62,049 nucleotides of DNA from Peptacetobacter hominis (GCF_006861675.1 NZ_SGJB01000016.1:1-62049); one strand, 5' to 3'; positions 42,314 through 51,870 are shown, counted from the stretch's first letter. Notes: generated by a model from the letters alone, not told the origin. Numbers and translations: made by a program.

Positions 42314-44290
42314 ATGAAGATAGCTAAATTTACGGCTTTATTTCTTGCAATGTCGCTGATTCTATCTGGATGTTCTGCTACAGATAAAAGTGATAGTGAA
42401 AAAAAAGAAAGCAGTAAAATATACTCTGAAAATATAGCTCTTGCTATGCAGGAACCTAAAACTTTGAATCCTATAACGAATACAGATGAAGGAGTTTTAA
42501 ATGTATTGAATCTTGTTTATGATGGATTGTTTGAAATAAACAAAAACTATAATGCAATACCTAAACTTGTAGAAGAAAGCAGTATGTCATCTGATGGCAA
42601 GAGTATGACAATAAAACTAAAGGATGCAAAATGGCATGATGGAACACCTGTAACTTCTGAAGATGTTTCATTTACAGTATCTATGATAAAATCAAATGCT
42701 TCAAGCCCATATAATTATATGGCAAAAAACATAAGCAGTGTAAATGTCATAGATTCTAAAAATCTTACTGTAAATTTCAATAAGAAAAATGCTTTTGCAG
42801 AGGAAAATCTTACATTTCCTATAGTCAGTAAAAATCAGCTTTCTGGAAAAGATATAAATTCAGTAGCGGCAAATAAAATAGGAAATGGAATATATAAAAT
42901 AAAAAGTTATAATGTAAGAACCGGTATGCAGCTTGAAGTAAATAAAGAATATTATGGTGAAATACCAAAGGATATTAAAAATGTATATGTAAGTATAGTT
43001 CCGGATTCCGAGGCAGTTGTTTCTATGGTTGAAGCTCTTGAAAGTGATATGGTAAAGGTTGATATAAATGATCTGAGTAGATTTGAAAACAGTCAGTTTA
43101 CCATAAGAAAGTATCAGGGCAGAGATTATGAATGTCTTCTTATGAATCAGTCAAATCAGCTTATGTCAAATGTGTATTTCAGACAGGCAATAAGTTATGC
43201 AATAGATAGGGATAATATACTTAGTGCCGGCTATATGGGAGATATAACATCTGTAAATATACCGATAAATTCGACATCTAATTATTACGATTCGAGTGTA
43301 AAACCTATTGGTTATGATAAAAATAAAGTAAGTGAACTGATAGGAAAAATAAAAATAGAAAGTAAGGAAAACATAAAAGAAACTGATGTAAATGCATCAA
43401 ATAAACCGAATAATAACACAGGAACATCTTCGGGAACATCATCTGGAAGCAATGGAAATTCTTCTTCACAGAATAATGGAGGTTCGTCATCCGGAGAATC
43501 TGAAAAACCTTCTACATCACCTGAAACAGGGGGAGAAGAAAATTCAGGTGGAGAATCATCAGGTTCAGAAACACCATCTGAACCATCAGGTGGAGAGTCA
43601 TCAGGAGCAGAAGCTCAGTCGAGAACGTCTGTATATGCGAAAGAGGTAGTGCAAAGAACAGAACCTTCTAAAGAAGAGACAAAAGATACAACTGATGCAG
43701 AAAAAAATAACTCAGAAGCTTCAAATACAGAAAATAATGGATCAACAGATAAAAATAATTCAAATACAAAAGAAAAGGAAAAAGCAAAGGAGCCAACATA
43801 CTATACTGAAGCACAATTGAAATCTATAATTTCATCAAATCCTCTTAAAATAATAGTAAATAGAGAAGATAGTAGAAGAGTAAAAAGTGCAAATCTTATA
43901 GTAGAAGATTTAAAGGCAGTAGGAATAAAAGCTGAGGTTGTTCTTCTTGATGCATCAGGTATGCAAAAGGCTCTGACAAATAAATCATATGACATGGCTC
44001 TGACAGGATGGCAGCTTTCAAGTATACCGGATATAACTGAGATAATGAAAAATATGGTTCCATCTGATTCAAAGTTAAACTCATATCTAGCTGAAATAGA
44101 GAATGCATCTACAGAGGATGAGATAAGAAATATATATTCGAAAATAGAAAAATATTGTATAGATAACGCCTTGTTTATAAGTATAGGTGTCAAAGATAAC
44201 TATATGGTAACTAACAACAGATTTAAGATGAATATGTATCTTAATGATTTTGATCAATATAGAGGGATAGAAAACTTTATAATGAAATAG
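42314..44290 (+). CDS. Family 5 solute-binding lipoprotein with large low-complexity insert
   Basis: 658 residues. The lipoprotein signal has lipobox LSGC at about residue 20. Extracellular solute-binding family 5 (OppA/DppA-like) segments are NLVYDGLFEIN, KDAKWHDGTPVTSEDVSFT and QAISYAIDRDNILSAGY. The domain is then interrupted at about residues 356-496 by a Ser/Gly/Pro/Glu/Asn-rich stretch before the fold resumes (KIIVNREDSRR, YDMALTGWQLSSIPD). No permease or ATPase genes are next to it. Ordinary members are ~540 residues, and the insert accounts for the excess. The substrate is unknown; peptide binding or a cell-wall role, given the lytic enzyme upstream, is inference. Confidence 0.85.
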   Translation: MKIAKFTALFLAMSLILSGCSATDKSDSEKKESSKIYSENIALAMQEPKTLNPITNTDEGVLNVLNLVYDGLFEINKNYNAIPKLVEESSMSSDGKSMTIKLKDAKWHDGTPVTSEDVSFTVSMIKSNASSPYNYMAKNISSVNVIDSKNLTVNFNKKNAFAEENLTFPIVSKNQLSGKDINSVAANKIGNGIYKIKSYNVRTGMQLEVNKEYYGEIPKDIKNVYVSIVPDSEAVVSMVEALESDMVKVDINDLSRFENSQFTIRKYQGRDYECLLMNQSNQLMSNVYFRQAISYAIDRDNILSAGYMGDITSVNIPINSTSNYYDSSVKPIGYDKNKVSELIGKIKIESKENIKETDVNASNKPNNNTGTSSGTSSGSNGNSSSQNNGGSSSGESEKPSTSPETGGEENSGGESSGSETPSEPSGGESSGAEAQSRTSVYAKEVVQRTEPSKEETKDTTDAEKNNSEASNTENNGSTDKNNSNTKEKEKAKEPTYYTEAQLKSIISSNPLKIIVNREDSRRVKSANLIVEDLKAVGIKAEVVLLDASGMQKALTNKSYDMALTGWQLSSIPDITEIMKNMVPSDSKLNSYLAEIENASTEDEIRNIYSKIEKYCIDNALFISIGVKDNYMVTNNRFKMNMYLNDFDQYRGIENFIMK

Positions 44291-44292
44291 AT

Positions 44293-44340
44293 AAAAATAC
44301 CCACAAAATGTTTAATATAGATATTTTGTGGGTATTTAAT
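44293..44340 (+). terminator. Terminator after the solute-binding lipoprotein
   Basis: AAATACCCACAAAAT and ATTTTGTGGGTATTT form a 15-pair stem around a 13-nt loop, followed by a T-rich stretch. Confidence 0.75.
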
Positions 44341-44472
44341 ATATAATATTGTAAAATTTCTAAAAACTATATGAAAAAGTTACAAAATGTAATAATATAA
44401 TATTAAGTATAAATATAATAAAAATCTATATTAAGGAATTATAAATATAAAAAATAAAGGAAAGTGGGCGTG

Positions 44473-46191
44473 TTGAAGATGAAAAAATCTATAGCAGCAT
44501 TAGGTATAAGTGCAGTGGCTTTTACTATGGCATTGGCGGATGCTGATGCAGCTGAGAATGCTACAGTTACTGCAGAAGCTTTGAATATGAGAAGTGGAGC
44601 CGGAATAACATTTGATAAAACAGGAACAGTATACAAGGGTGAATCAGTAAGTATAATAGAAAGACAGAACGGTTGGGTAAAGATAAGTACTTCATCAGGA
44701 AAAACAGGATGGGTAAGTGAACAGTATCTAAGTACATCTCAAGCAGAAGTTTCACAGACATCTTTAGCATCAGCAAAGTCTACCTCAGGAAGTATAGCAT
44801 ATGTTTCTGTGGCATCATCTCTTAATGTAAGAAGCACAGATTCGATATCAGGAAGTATAATAGCCAAGATATCAAATAATACGAAAGTACAGGTTATAAA
44901 TGTAAAAGATAATGGATGGACAAATATAAAGCTTGCAAATGGGCAGACTGGATGGGTAAGCAGTACATATCTTAAAAAGACCATAAACAACAATGCGTCT
45001 TCATCATCAGGAGAGACATCTGGCAGTTCATCCGAGTCTGCAGTATCTGTATCAGGACAGGCGAAAGTAACAGCATCGTCTCTTAATATAAGAAAAGGAC
45101 CTGGAACAAATTATGCGGTTATAAAATCAGTAGCAAAGAATACAATGGTATCTCTTCAAAAGAAATCAGGAAGCTGGTACAGTATAAAACTTTCAGATGG
45201 AACAACAGGATGGGCAAGTAGCCAATATCTATCTTTGAGTTCAGGGACTGGAAGTTCTTCCGGAACAGATTCTAATAGTACGAACACAGGAAGTTCGACA
45301 TCGGTATCAGGAAAACTTAAAGTTACGGCTTCGACTGGACTTAATGTAAGAAAAGGACCTGGGACAAATTACTCTGTGGTATCATCTGTTGCTGGTGGAA
45401 GTATTGTTGATGCTGTAGAAAAATCAGGAAGCTGGTATAAGATTAAACTTTCCAATGGAACAACAGGATGGGTAAGCGGACAGTATGTAACATCTTATTC
45501 AGGGGAAAGTTCATCTTCAGGAGGAAACTCATCTTCTACAAGTGTATCAGGAAGATTAAAAGTAAATACAACTAGTGGACTTAACGTAAGAAAAGGACCT
45601 GGGACAGAGTACGCCGTAGTAGCATCTTTATCAGGTGGCAGTGTTGTTGAGTCTTTAGAAAAATCAGGAAGCTGGTACAAGGTTAAACTTTTAAACGGAA
45701 CAACAGGATGGGTAAGTGGACAGTATGTAAGTTCAACTAATGAATCTGTATCTGAAGGTGGAACAGTTTCAGGAAACACATCAGGCTCTATGGGAAGTGG
45801 AGTAAGTTCTTCAAAAGGTGAGGCCGTAGTAGATTATGCGTATACTTTACTTGGAACTCCATATCAATGGGGAGGAAATGGTCCTGATAAGTTTGATTGC
45901 TCAGGATATACAAAATGGGTATACAGTAAAGCTGCAGGTGTAAGTATACCTAGAGTATCAAGAGATCAGGCTACTGCTGGAAAAGCTGTGGCAAAAGGAG
46001 ATTATCAGAAGGGTGACCTTTTATATTTTGATACAAGTGGAAATGGTTCTGTAAGCCATGTCGGTATATATGTGGGTGGAGATAAATTCATACATTGCAG
46101 TGGAACACAGACAAAACCTGGTTCTGTAAAGGTAAGCTCGCTTACAGGATACTATGGAAACGCACTTCTTGGAGCAAGAAGAATTGTATAA
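44473..46191 (+). CDS. Secreted SH3-repeat NlpC/P60 peptidoglycan endopeptidase
   Basis: About 572 residues. A signal peptide (SIAALGISAVAFTMALADADA) is followed by five bacterial SH3 domains separated by Ser/Gly linkers, each ending in GWVS-x-QYL-type motifs. The C-terminal NlpC/P60 cysteine peptidase has Cys in KFDCSGYTKW and His in VSHVGIYVGG. It should cut stem peptides in the cell wall, with SH3 domains for wall binding. Start options are TTG 44473 (chosen, 10 nt after AAAGGAAA), ATG 44479 and GTG 44464. It ends at a strong terminator and probably stands alone. Repeats four and five are nearly identical over long stretches. Confidence 0.9.
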   Translation: MKMKKSIAALGISAVAFTMALADADAAENATVTAEALNMRSGAGITFDKTGTVYKGESVSIIERQNGWVKISTSSGKTGWVSEQYLSTSQAEVSQTSLASAKSTSGSIAYVSVASSLNVRSTDSISGSIIAKISNNTKVQVINVKDNGWTNIKLANGQTGWVSSTYLKKTINNNASSSSGETSGSSSESAVSVSGQAKVTASSLNIRKGPGTNYAVIKSVAKNTMVSLQKKSGSWYSIKLSDGTTGWASSQYLSLSSGTGSSSGTDSNSTNTGSSTSVSGKLKVTASTGLNVRKGPGTNYSVVSSVAGGSIVDAVEKSGSWYKIKLSNGTTGWVSGQYVTSYSGESSSSGGNSSSTSVSGRLKVNTTSGLNVRKGPGTEYAVVASLSGGSVVESLEKSGSWYKVKLLNGTTGWVSGQYVSSTNESVSEGGTVSGNTSGSMGSGVSSSKGEAVVDYAYTLLGTPYQWGGNGPDKFDCSGYTKWVYSKAAGVSIPRVSRDQATAGKAVAKGDYQKGDLLYFDTSGNGSVSHVGIYVGGDKFIHCSGTQTKPGSVKVSSLTGYYGNALLGARRIV

Positions 46192-46224
46192 AAAAGAAGG
46201 AGAGGAATCTCCTTCTTTTTTTTA
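46190..46224 (+). terminator. Terminator after the NlpC/P60 gene
   Basis: AAAAAAGAAGGAGA-GGAA-TCTCCTTCTTTTTTTT, overlapping the stop codon region. Very strong. Confidence 0.92.
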
Positions 46225-46698
46225 TGCATAGTAATCCTAGATTCTAAAGGAGAATTATATATATTTTTATTTAATGGAAATAAGGATAATTTGTATATAT
46301 AACTGGATTGAATTCAATAGAATAATAAAAAATTGATTAAAAGTCTATAAATATTTGATAATAGTATAAGTTTATTCTATAATAATATAGTTAGGAAAAT
46401 ATAAATTTGCCTGTATTGTTTTACATAATCTAAAATTGTTTCTGAAGTAACGAAAAAAATCGTTATCTTAAAATAATAAAAATCAGAAAATAAAGAATGT
46501 GATATACAAAATATCATATGTCAATAATCTTTATAAAATCATTGATTTTCTAAGGGGTTTCAATTGAATTTTAAATTGTTGATTATGCTTGAAACAAAAA
46601 GCGCGGATATTTTTTTAACAATTCTTAAGTATTTTTATTATATATAGTATACTAATATATGATAGAAAAATGTTTAGTTATAGATAGGGGGTAAAAGA
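46224..46698 (+). other. 475-nt AT-rich leader upstream of rnf
   Basis: No gene or known RNA is recognised. Visible signals are a perfect inverted repeat TAACGA-N6-TCGTTA (46448-46465), a second TGATAT-N5-ATATCA (46500-46516), and a likely -10 TATACT (46648-46653) 46 nt before rnfC. These may be operators or a regulated leader for the Rnf operon. I found no convincing Rex box (TTGTTAA-type palindrome). Confidence 0.45.
46648..46653 (+). promoter_or_regulatory. Candidate -10 of the rnf operon
   Basis: TATACT within TATAGTATACTAATATATG, 46 nt upstream of rnfC. The -35 region (TTAAGT at 17-nt spacing) is weak, suggesting control by an activator or a different promoter further upstream. Confidence 0.4.
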
Positions 46699-48042
46699 AT
46701 GAAACTCTTAACTTTTAAGGGAGGTACACATCCTCCACATGGAAAAGAGTACTCTGACAAAAAACCAATAGAGAGAGCAGAGGCTCCTAAAGTGGTTTAT
46801 ATACCTCTTCAGCAGCATATAGGTGCTCCTGCAAAACCTATAGTTGAAGTTGGTGACGAGGTTAAACTTGGGCAGAAGATAGCTGAAGCTGGCGGATTTG
46901 TATCTGCAAATATACATTCTTCTGTTTCAGGAAAAGTCATAGCTATTGAACCACATGAGATTCCAAACGGAAGAGGAATGTGTGTCGTTATAGAAAATGA
47001 TTTTAAAGAAGAACTTCATGAAAGTGTAAAACCTCATGGAAAAGTGGAAGACCTTTCAAAAGAGGAAATAGTAGAGATAATTAAAGAGGCAGGTATAGTT
47101 GGTATGGGTGGTGCAACATTCCCTACTCATGTAAAAGTATGTCCTCCTCCAGGTTCAAATGCCGAGTTTGTTATATTAAACGGAGCAGAGTGTGAGCCTT
47201 ATCTTACAGCAGACCACAGACTTATGCTTGAACAGCCAGAAAAGGTTGTTACAGGTTGTAGAGCTCTTATGAAAGTGCTTGATGTTAAAAAAGGATTCAT
47301 AGGAATCGAAGAAAACAAGCCGGATGCAATAGAAGCAGTGAGAAAAACTGCAGAGCCATATCCGGAAATAGAAGTTGTAACTTTAAAGGTAAAATACCCA
47401 CAGGGAGCTGAAAAACAGCTTATATATGCATGTACAGGAAGAGAGGTTCCATCAGGAGGACTTCCAATAGCAGCTGGAGCAGTTGTTGACAACGTTGGAA
47501 CAGCAGCAGCTATAGCAGATGCTATAACAACTGGTATGCCTCTTGTAGAGAGAATAACTACAGTTACTGGACCATGTATAGCCGAACCTAAAAACCTTAT
47601 TACCAAAATAGGTACAAGAGTAAATGAAATAATAGATCAGTGCGGCGGATACAAAGAAGGAACTAATCTTGGTAAAGTAATAATGGGTGGACCTATGATG
47701 GGATTCACACAGTGGCACACAGAAATATCTACAAACAAAGGTTCTTCAGGTATATTACTTCTTACTGAAGAGGAGTCAAGAACACCTGAAATGCAGAACT
47801 GTATAAGATGCGGAAGATGTACAGATGTATGTCCATCATTCCTTCAGCCGTTATTAATAAGCGCCTATTCAATGAGAAATGATTTTGATGCAGCTGAAGA
47901 ACAGAATGCTATGGACTGTATAGAATGCGGTTCATGTTCATTCATATGTCCGGCAAGAAGACCTCTTGTTCAGACTATAAGAACAGCAAAAAGAGAAATC
48001 GGAGCAAAAAGAAGAAGGGAACAGGCAGCTCAGAAGAAATAA
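46699..48042 (+). CDS. rnfC: Rnf complex subunit RnfC
   Basis: 447 residues. NADH-side subunit of the Na+/H+-pumping ferredoxin:NAD+ oxidoreductase. An N-terminal barrel-like part is followed by the NADH/FMN-binding Complex1_51K region (GIVGMGGATFPTHVK) and SLBB-like segment. Two 4Fe-4S motifs, CIRCGRCTDVCP and CIECGSCSFICP, lie near residues 367-418. GGGGG precedes ATG 46699. First gene of rnfCDGEAB, the order known from Acetobacterium. Confidence 0.96.
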   Translation: MKLLTFKGGTHPPHGKEYSDKKPIERAEAPKVVYIPLQQHIGAPAKPIVEVGDEVKLGQKIAEAGGFVSANIHSSVSGKVIAIEPHEIPNGRGMCVVIENDFKEELHESVKPHGKVEDLSKEEIVEIIKEAGIVGMGGATFPTHVKVCPPPGSNAEFVILNGAECEPYLTADHRLMLEQPEKVVTGCRALMKVLDVKKGFIGIEENKPDAIEAVRKTAEPYPEIEVVTLKVKYPQGAEKQLIYACTGREVPSGGLPIAAGAVVDNVGTAAAIADAITTGMPLVERITTVTGPCIAEPKNLITKIGTRVNEIIDQCGGYKEGTNLGKVIMGGPMMGFTQWHTEISTNKGSSGILLLTEEESRTPEMQNCIRCGRCTDVCPSFLQPLLISAYSMRNDFDAAEEQNAMDCIECGSCSFICPARRPLVQTIRTAKREIGAKRRREQAAQKK

Positions 48043-48063
48043 GAAATGTTAGGGGGAAAAAAA

Positions 48064-49044
48064 ATGGAAAACAAGCTGATAGTATCATCTTCTCCTCATG
48101 TCAGAAGTAATGAAGATACGTCATATATAATGAAACAGGTCATAATAGCATTAATTCCAGCTGCTTTAGCAGGATTATTCTATTTTAGACTTAATGCATT
48201 AAGTGCAATGTTCTTCTGTATACTAGGTACAGTTGGTTCAGAACACTTATTCTGCAAAATAACTAAAAAGAAAAGTACAGTAGGTGATTTTTCTGCAGTA
48301 GTTACAGGATTATTACTTGCTTTCAACGTTCCAGCATCACTTCCTTGGTGGATGTGTCTTTTAGGTGGAATATTTGCAATAGTTGTAGTAAAAATGGTAT
48401 TTGGTGGTATAGGATGCAACTTTGTCAACCCTGCACTTGCTGCAAGAGCATTCCTTCTTGCTTCATTCCCTGTTGCAATGACAGCATGGACAAAGACTGG
48501 TGTTAACTGGGTATCATCATCAAATCTTGATTCAGTATCAACTGCAACACCACTTAGCTATATGAAGGCTGGTTCAGCAGGACTTTCTGATCTTGCAGCC
48601 AACCACATAACACTTTCAGATATGTTCCTTGGAAATATAGGTGGATGTATAGGTGAGACTTGTGCATTACTTCTTATATTAGGTGGAGTATATCTTATAT
48701 ACAAAGGAATAATAAGTTATATAATGCCTGTATGCTATATAGCAACTGTATTTGTACTTACATTCCTTCTTGGAGGATTTAACTTACAGTTTGCAGTATA
48801 TCAGATACTTGCAGGTGGTGTAATGCTTGGTGGATTCTTTATGCTTACAGATTACGCTACATCTCCTATGACTCATAAAGGTCAGGTAATATATGCGGTA
48901 ATAGCCGGAGTAATAACTTCAGTTATAAGATTATATGGAGGATATCCAGAAGGTGTATCTTACTCTATATTACTTGTAAACTGCTTAGCTCCATTAATAG
49001 ACAAATTTGTTAAGAACAGAGTATTCGGGAAGGAGGCAAAATAA
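48064..49044 (+). CDS. rnfD: Rnf complex subunit RnfD
   Basis: 326 residues, an integral membrane NQR2/RnfD/RnfE-family protein with about nine hydrophobic segments. The STATPLSY segment near residue 160 is where a covalent FMN-Thr is found in the family. GCNFVNPALAARAFL is another family block. Start is ATG 48064 with AGGGGG upstream; the in-frame ATG at 48046 precedes the ribosome site. It overlaps rnfG by one base. Confidence 0.95.
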   Translation: MENKLIVSSSPHVRSNEDTSYIMKQVIIALIPAALAGLFYFRLNALSAMFFCILGTVGSEHLFCKITKKKSTVGDFSAVVTGLLLAFNVPASLPWWMCLLGGIFAIVVVKMVFGGIGCNFVNPALAARAFLLASFPVAMTAWTKTGVNWVSSSNLDSVSTATPLSYMKAGSAGLSDLAANHITLSDMFLGNIGGCIGETCALLLILGGVYLIYKGIISYIMPVCYIATVFVLTFLLGGFNLQFAVYQILAGGVMLGGFFMLTDYATSPMTHKGQVIYAVIAGVITSVIRLYGGYPEGVSYSILLVNCLAPLIDKFVKNRVFGKEAK

Positions 49045-49613
49045 TGAACAGCATGGTTAAAGTTGGTGGAACATTACTTATAATATGTGCAGTGGCTTCA
49101 TTTCTTCTTGCCGGAACAAACAAAATAACAGCTCCTGTAATAGAGCAGAGAAATATACGGGCAAACAATGAATTAAGACAGGCTGTACTTCCTGATGCAA
49201 CTGATTTCAAACAGGTGGATGCATCTCAGTTCAGTGGTGCTGGTGATGGGCTTGTAGTTGAGGCTTATGAAGGTCTTAACGGATCAGAAACAGTTGGATA
49301 TACATTCAAAGCTACACCAAGTGGATACGGTGGAGCTATAGAGGTTATAGTAGGTATATCTCTTGATGGAACAATAACAGGTGTTGATATCGGTAACATG
49401 TCAGAAACTGCAGGTCTTGGTGCAAAAGCATCTGAAGATGCATTCAAAGGACAGTATGCAGGAAAAGCAATAGCTACACCTCTTGAAGTATCAAAAGGAA
49501 GCGTATCAGCAGACAATCAGATACTTGCAATATCAGGTGCTACAATAACTTCAACAGCAGTTACAAACGGTGTAAATGCTGCAATAGATGTATTCAATAC
49601 ATTAAATAAATAA
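49044..49613 (+). CDS. rnfG: Rnf complex subunit RnfG
   Basis: 189 residues. One N-terminal membrane anchor and an extracytoplasmic FMN-binding domain with the covalent flavinylation motif ISGATITSTAV near the C-terminus (the last Thr is the attachment residue). ATG 49044 overlaps the rnfD stop. The Ala/Gly-rich TAGLGAKAS-like segment (ETAGLGAKASED) is typical of RnfG/NqrC. Confidence 0.95.
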   Translation: MNSMVKVGGTLLIICAVASFLLAGTNKITAPVIEQRNIRANNELRQAVLPDATDFKQVDASQFSGAGDGLVVEAYEGLNGSETVGYTFKATPSGYGGAIEVIVGISLDGTITGVDIGNMSETAGLGAKASEDAFKGQYAGKAIATPLEVSKGSVSADNQILAISGATITSTAVTNGVNAAIDVFNTLNK

Positions 49614-49630
49614 TCGGGAGGGTTTAGGAT

Positions 49631-50224
49631 ATGAATTTAGCTAAAGTATTTAAAAATGGGCTAATCGACGAGAACCCAACATTTGTACAGGTTATAGGTA
49701 TGTGTCCAACTCTTGCCGTTACAACATCTGCTATAAACGGTATGGGTATGGGACTTTCTACAGCAGTAGTTCTTACATGTTCAAATATAGTTATATCTCT
49801 TCTTAGAAAAGTTATACCAGACAAAGTAAGAATACCTTCATTCATAGTTGTCATAGCTACATTCGTTACAATTGTTGGTATGTTATTAAAAGCTTATATA
49901 CCAGTGCTTGACCAGGCGCTTGGATTATATATACCACTTATAGTTGTTAACTGTATAATACTTGCTCGTGCTGAGAGTTTTGCAAGCCAGAACGGACCTG
50001 CAGCATCTGCAGCAGACGGACTTGGAAACGGTATAGGATTTACAGTAGCACTTACAGTAATAGGTGCAGTAAGAGAATTACTAGGAAATGGAAGTTTATT
50101 CGGATTAAGTTTATTTGGAGCACATTTCACTCCAATATTAATATTCATATTACCTCCGGGAGCATTCCTTACTCTAGGATTCCTATTTGCAGGATTCAAT
50201 AAATTAAGAAGTAAAAAGGCATAG
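49631..50224 (+). CDS. rnfE: Rnf complex subunit RnfE
   Basis: 197 residues, six hydrophobic segments, RnfA/RnfE/NqrDE family. Family blocks: ENPTFVQVIGMCPTLAVTTS and ARAESFASQNGPAASAADG, each with conserved Cys or Asn that bind the membrane Fe-S cluster shared with RnfA. It forms part of the ion channel. GGGAGGG precedes ATG 49631. Confidence 0.95.
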   Translation: MNLAKVFKNGLIDENPTFVQVIGMCPTLAVTTSAINGMGMGLSTAVVLTCSNIVISLLRKVIPDKVRIPSFIVVIATFVTIVGMLLKAYIPVLDQALGLYIPLIVVNCIILARAESFASQNGPAASAADGLGNGIGFTVALTVIGAVRELLGNGSLFGLSLFGAHFTPILIFILPPGAFLTLGFLFAGFNKLRSKKA

Positions 50225-50239
50225 TGGGGGTGTTGATAG

Positions 50240-50815
50240 ATGAATTTAATACTTTTATTCTTAAGTATAGTTCTAGTAAACAACGTTATAACATCTCAGT
50301 TCCTTGGAATATGTCCATTCCTTGGAGTTTCTAAAAAAGTTGACACATCTGTAGGTATGGGTGTTGCGGTTACATTCGTTCTTACACTTGCATCAGTTAT
50401 AACGTATTTTGTACAGATGATATTAGTAAAAACAGGAACTGAATATCTTCAGACTATAGCATTTATACTTGTTATAGCATCTATAGTTCAGTTCGTTGAA
50501 ATGGTTATAAAGAAAGTGAGTCCATCTCTATATCAGGCTCTAGGGGTTTTCCTTCCTCTTATAACGACTAACTGTGCCGTTTTAGGTATAGCAATAGTTA
50601 ATATAGACAAAGGATACAATCTTATAGAAACTATAATAAATGGTTTCGGAGCTGGAGCAGGATTTACTCTTGCAATAGTAATATTCGCCGGAATAAGAGA
50701 AAGACTTGAACTTTCAGATATACCGGAAGCTTTTAAAGGTTTCCCTATAACATTAATATCTGCAGGTCTTATGTCTATCGCTTTCTTAGGATTCACAGGA
50801 CTTATCAAGTTATAA
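50240..50815 (+). CDS. rnfA: Rnf complex subunit RnfA
   Basis: 191 residues, six hydrophobic segments, paralog of RnfE. NNVITSQFLGICPFLGVSK and LITTNCAVLGIAIVN carry the Cys residues for the intramembrane Fe-S cluster. Start ATG 50240 has GTGGGGGTG upstream. It sits between rnfE and rnfB as in other anaerobes. Confidence 0.95.
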   Translation: MNLILLFLSIVLVNNVITSQFLGICPFLGVSKKVDTSVGMGVAVTFVLTLASVITYFVQMILVKTGTEYLQTIAFILVIASIVQFVEMVIKKVSPSLYQALGVFLPLITTNCAVLGIAIVNIDKGYNLIETIINGFGAGAGFTLAIVIFAGIRERLELSDIPEAFKGFPITLISAGLMSIAFLGFTGLIKL

Positions 50816-50836
50816 AAAATAGGGGGGCGAAGAAAA

Positions 50837-51808
50837 GTGGAAATATTAACAGCGGTAATACTTTTAGGAGCTATGGGTCTTATATTCGGAGTTATCCTTG
50901 ATTTTGCATCAAAGAAGTTCGCAGTTGAAGTAGACCCTAGAGAGGATGAAATACTTGGAGTTCTTCCTGGAGCAAACTGTGGTGGATGTGGATACCCAGG
51001 ATGTGGAGGATGTGCAGCTGCAATAGTAAAAGGTGAAGCACCTATAAGTGCATGTCCAGTAGGAGGAGCAGCAGTAACTGAAAAAATAGCTGCTATCATG
51101 GGTGTTGAAGCATCTTCAGGAGAAAGAATGGTAGCTCATGTAATATGTAAAGGAACTTGCGACAAAGCAAAAGATAAATATGAATACGATGGTGTTCAGG
51201 ATTGTAGAGCAGCTTCTGTACTAAACGGTGGAGCAAAAGCATGTGCACAGGGATGTCTTGGACTTGGAACTTGTGTTTCTGTATGTGCATTCGACGCTAT
51301 ACATATAGTTGATGGTGTAGCAGTTGTAGACGAGGAAAAATGTGTAAACTGTGGAAAATGTAGAGAAGTTTGTCCAAAAGCTCTTATAACAGAAAAACCT
51401 GCTTCTCAGGAAATAATAGTTGACTGTAACAACACTCAGAGAGGTAAAGTTGTTAAGGACAACTGTAGTGCAGGTTGTATAGGATGCGGAATATGTGAGA
51501 AAAACTGTAAGTTCGATGCTATACATGTCGAAAATAATGTTGCTAAGATAGATCCTTCTAAGTGTACAGGATGTATGGTATGTGTTGAAAAATGCCCTAC
51601 AAAAGTAATAGCAGGGGATCTTGCAAAAAGACAGAAAGTTGTAATAGACGAAAATCTTTGTGTAGGATGTACAATATGTGCAAAACAGTGTAAGTTTGAT
51701 GCCATAGAAGGTGAACTTAAATCAGTTCATAAAATAGACCAGGATAAATGTGTAGGATGTCATTTATGTATGGCTAAATGTCCTAAAAAAGCAATAAAAA
51801 CAGTTTAA
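50837..51808 (+). CDS. rnfB: Rnf complex subunit RnfB, multi-cluster ferredoxin type
   Basis: 323 residues. One N-terminal membrane helix is followed by a Cys cluster (NCGGCGYPGCGGC) and six ferredoxin-like C-x2-C-x2-C-x3-C type motifs, such as CVNCGKCREVCP, CIGCGICEKNC, CTGCMVCVEKCP, CVGCTICAKQC and CVGCHLCMAKCP. It receives electrons from reduced ferredoxin. Proteobacterial RnfB has fewer clusters, and the long form is typical of acetogens and clostridia. Start is GTG 50837 with GGGGGGCGAAG upstream. Last gene of the operon, before a terminator. Confidence 0.95.
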   Translation: MEILTAVILLGAMGLIFGVILDFASKKFAVEVDPREDEILGVLPGANCGGCGYPGCGGCAAAIVKGEAPISACPVGGAAVTEKIAAIMGVEASSGERMVAHVICKGTCDKAKDKYEYDGVQDCRAASVLNGGAKACAQGCLGLGTCVSVCAFDAIHIVDGVAVVDEEKCVNCGKCREVCPKALITEKPASQEIIVDCNNTQRGKVVKDNCSAGCIGCGICEKNCKFDAIHVENNVAKIDPSKCTGCMVCVEKCPTKVIAGDLAKRQKVVIDENLCVGCTICAKQCKFDAIEGELKSVHKIDQDKCVGCHLCMAKCPKKAIKTV

Positions 51809-51837
51809 TTACGGATATAAAAACAGATTTTGTAAAT

Positions 51838-51870
51838 AATAGAGATGTAGGGTTTCCTGCATCTCTTTTT
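51838..51870 (+). terminator. rnf operon terminator
   Basis: AGAGATGTAGG-GTTT-CCTGCATCTCT with one G-U pair and a following T5 run, 33 nt after rnfB. Confidence 0.85.

Noticed and set aside
46600..46630. Rex box in front of rnf
   Set aside because: Only a half site (TTAACAATT) is visible, not the TTGTTAA/TTAACAA palindrome.
46224..46698. A missed small gene in the rnf leader
   Set aside because: Stops occur in all frames and no ribosome site plus start gives more than a short peptide.
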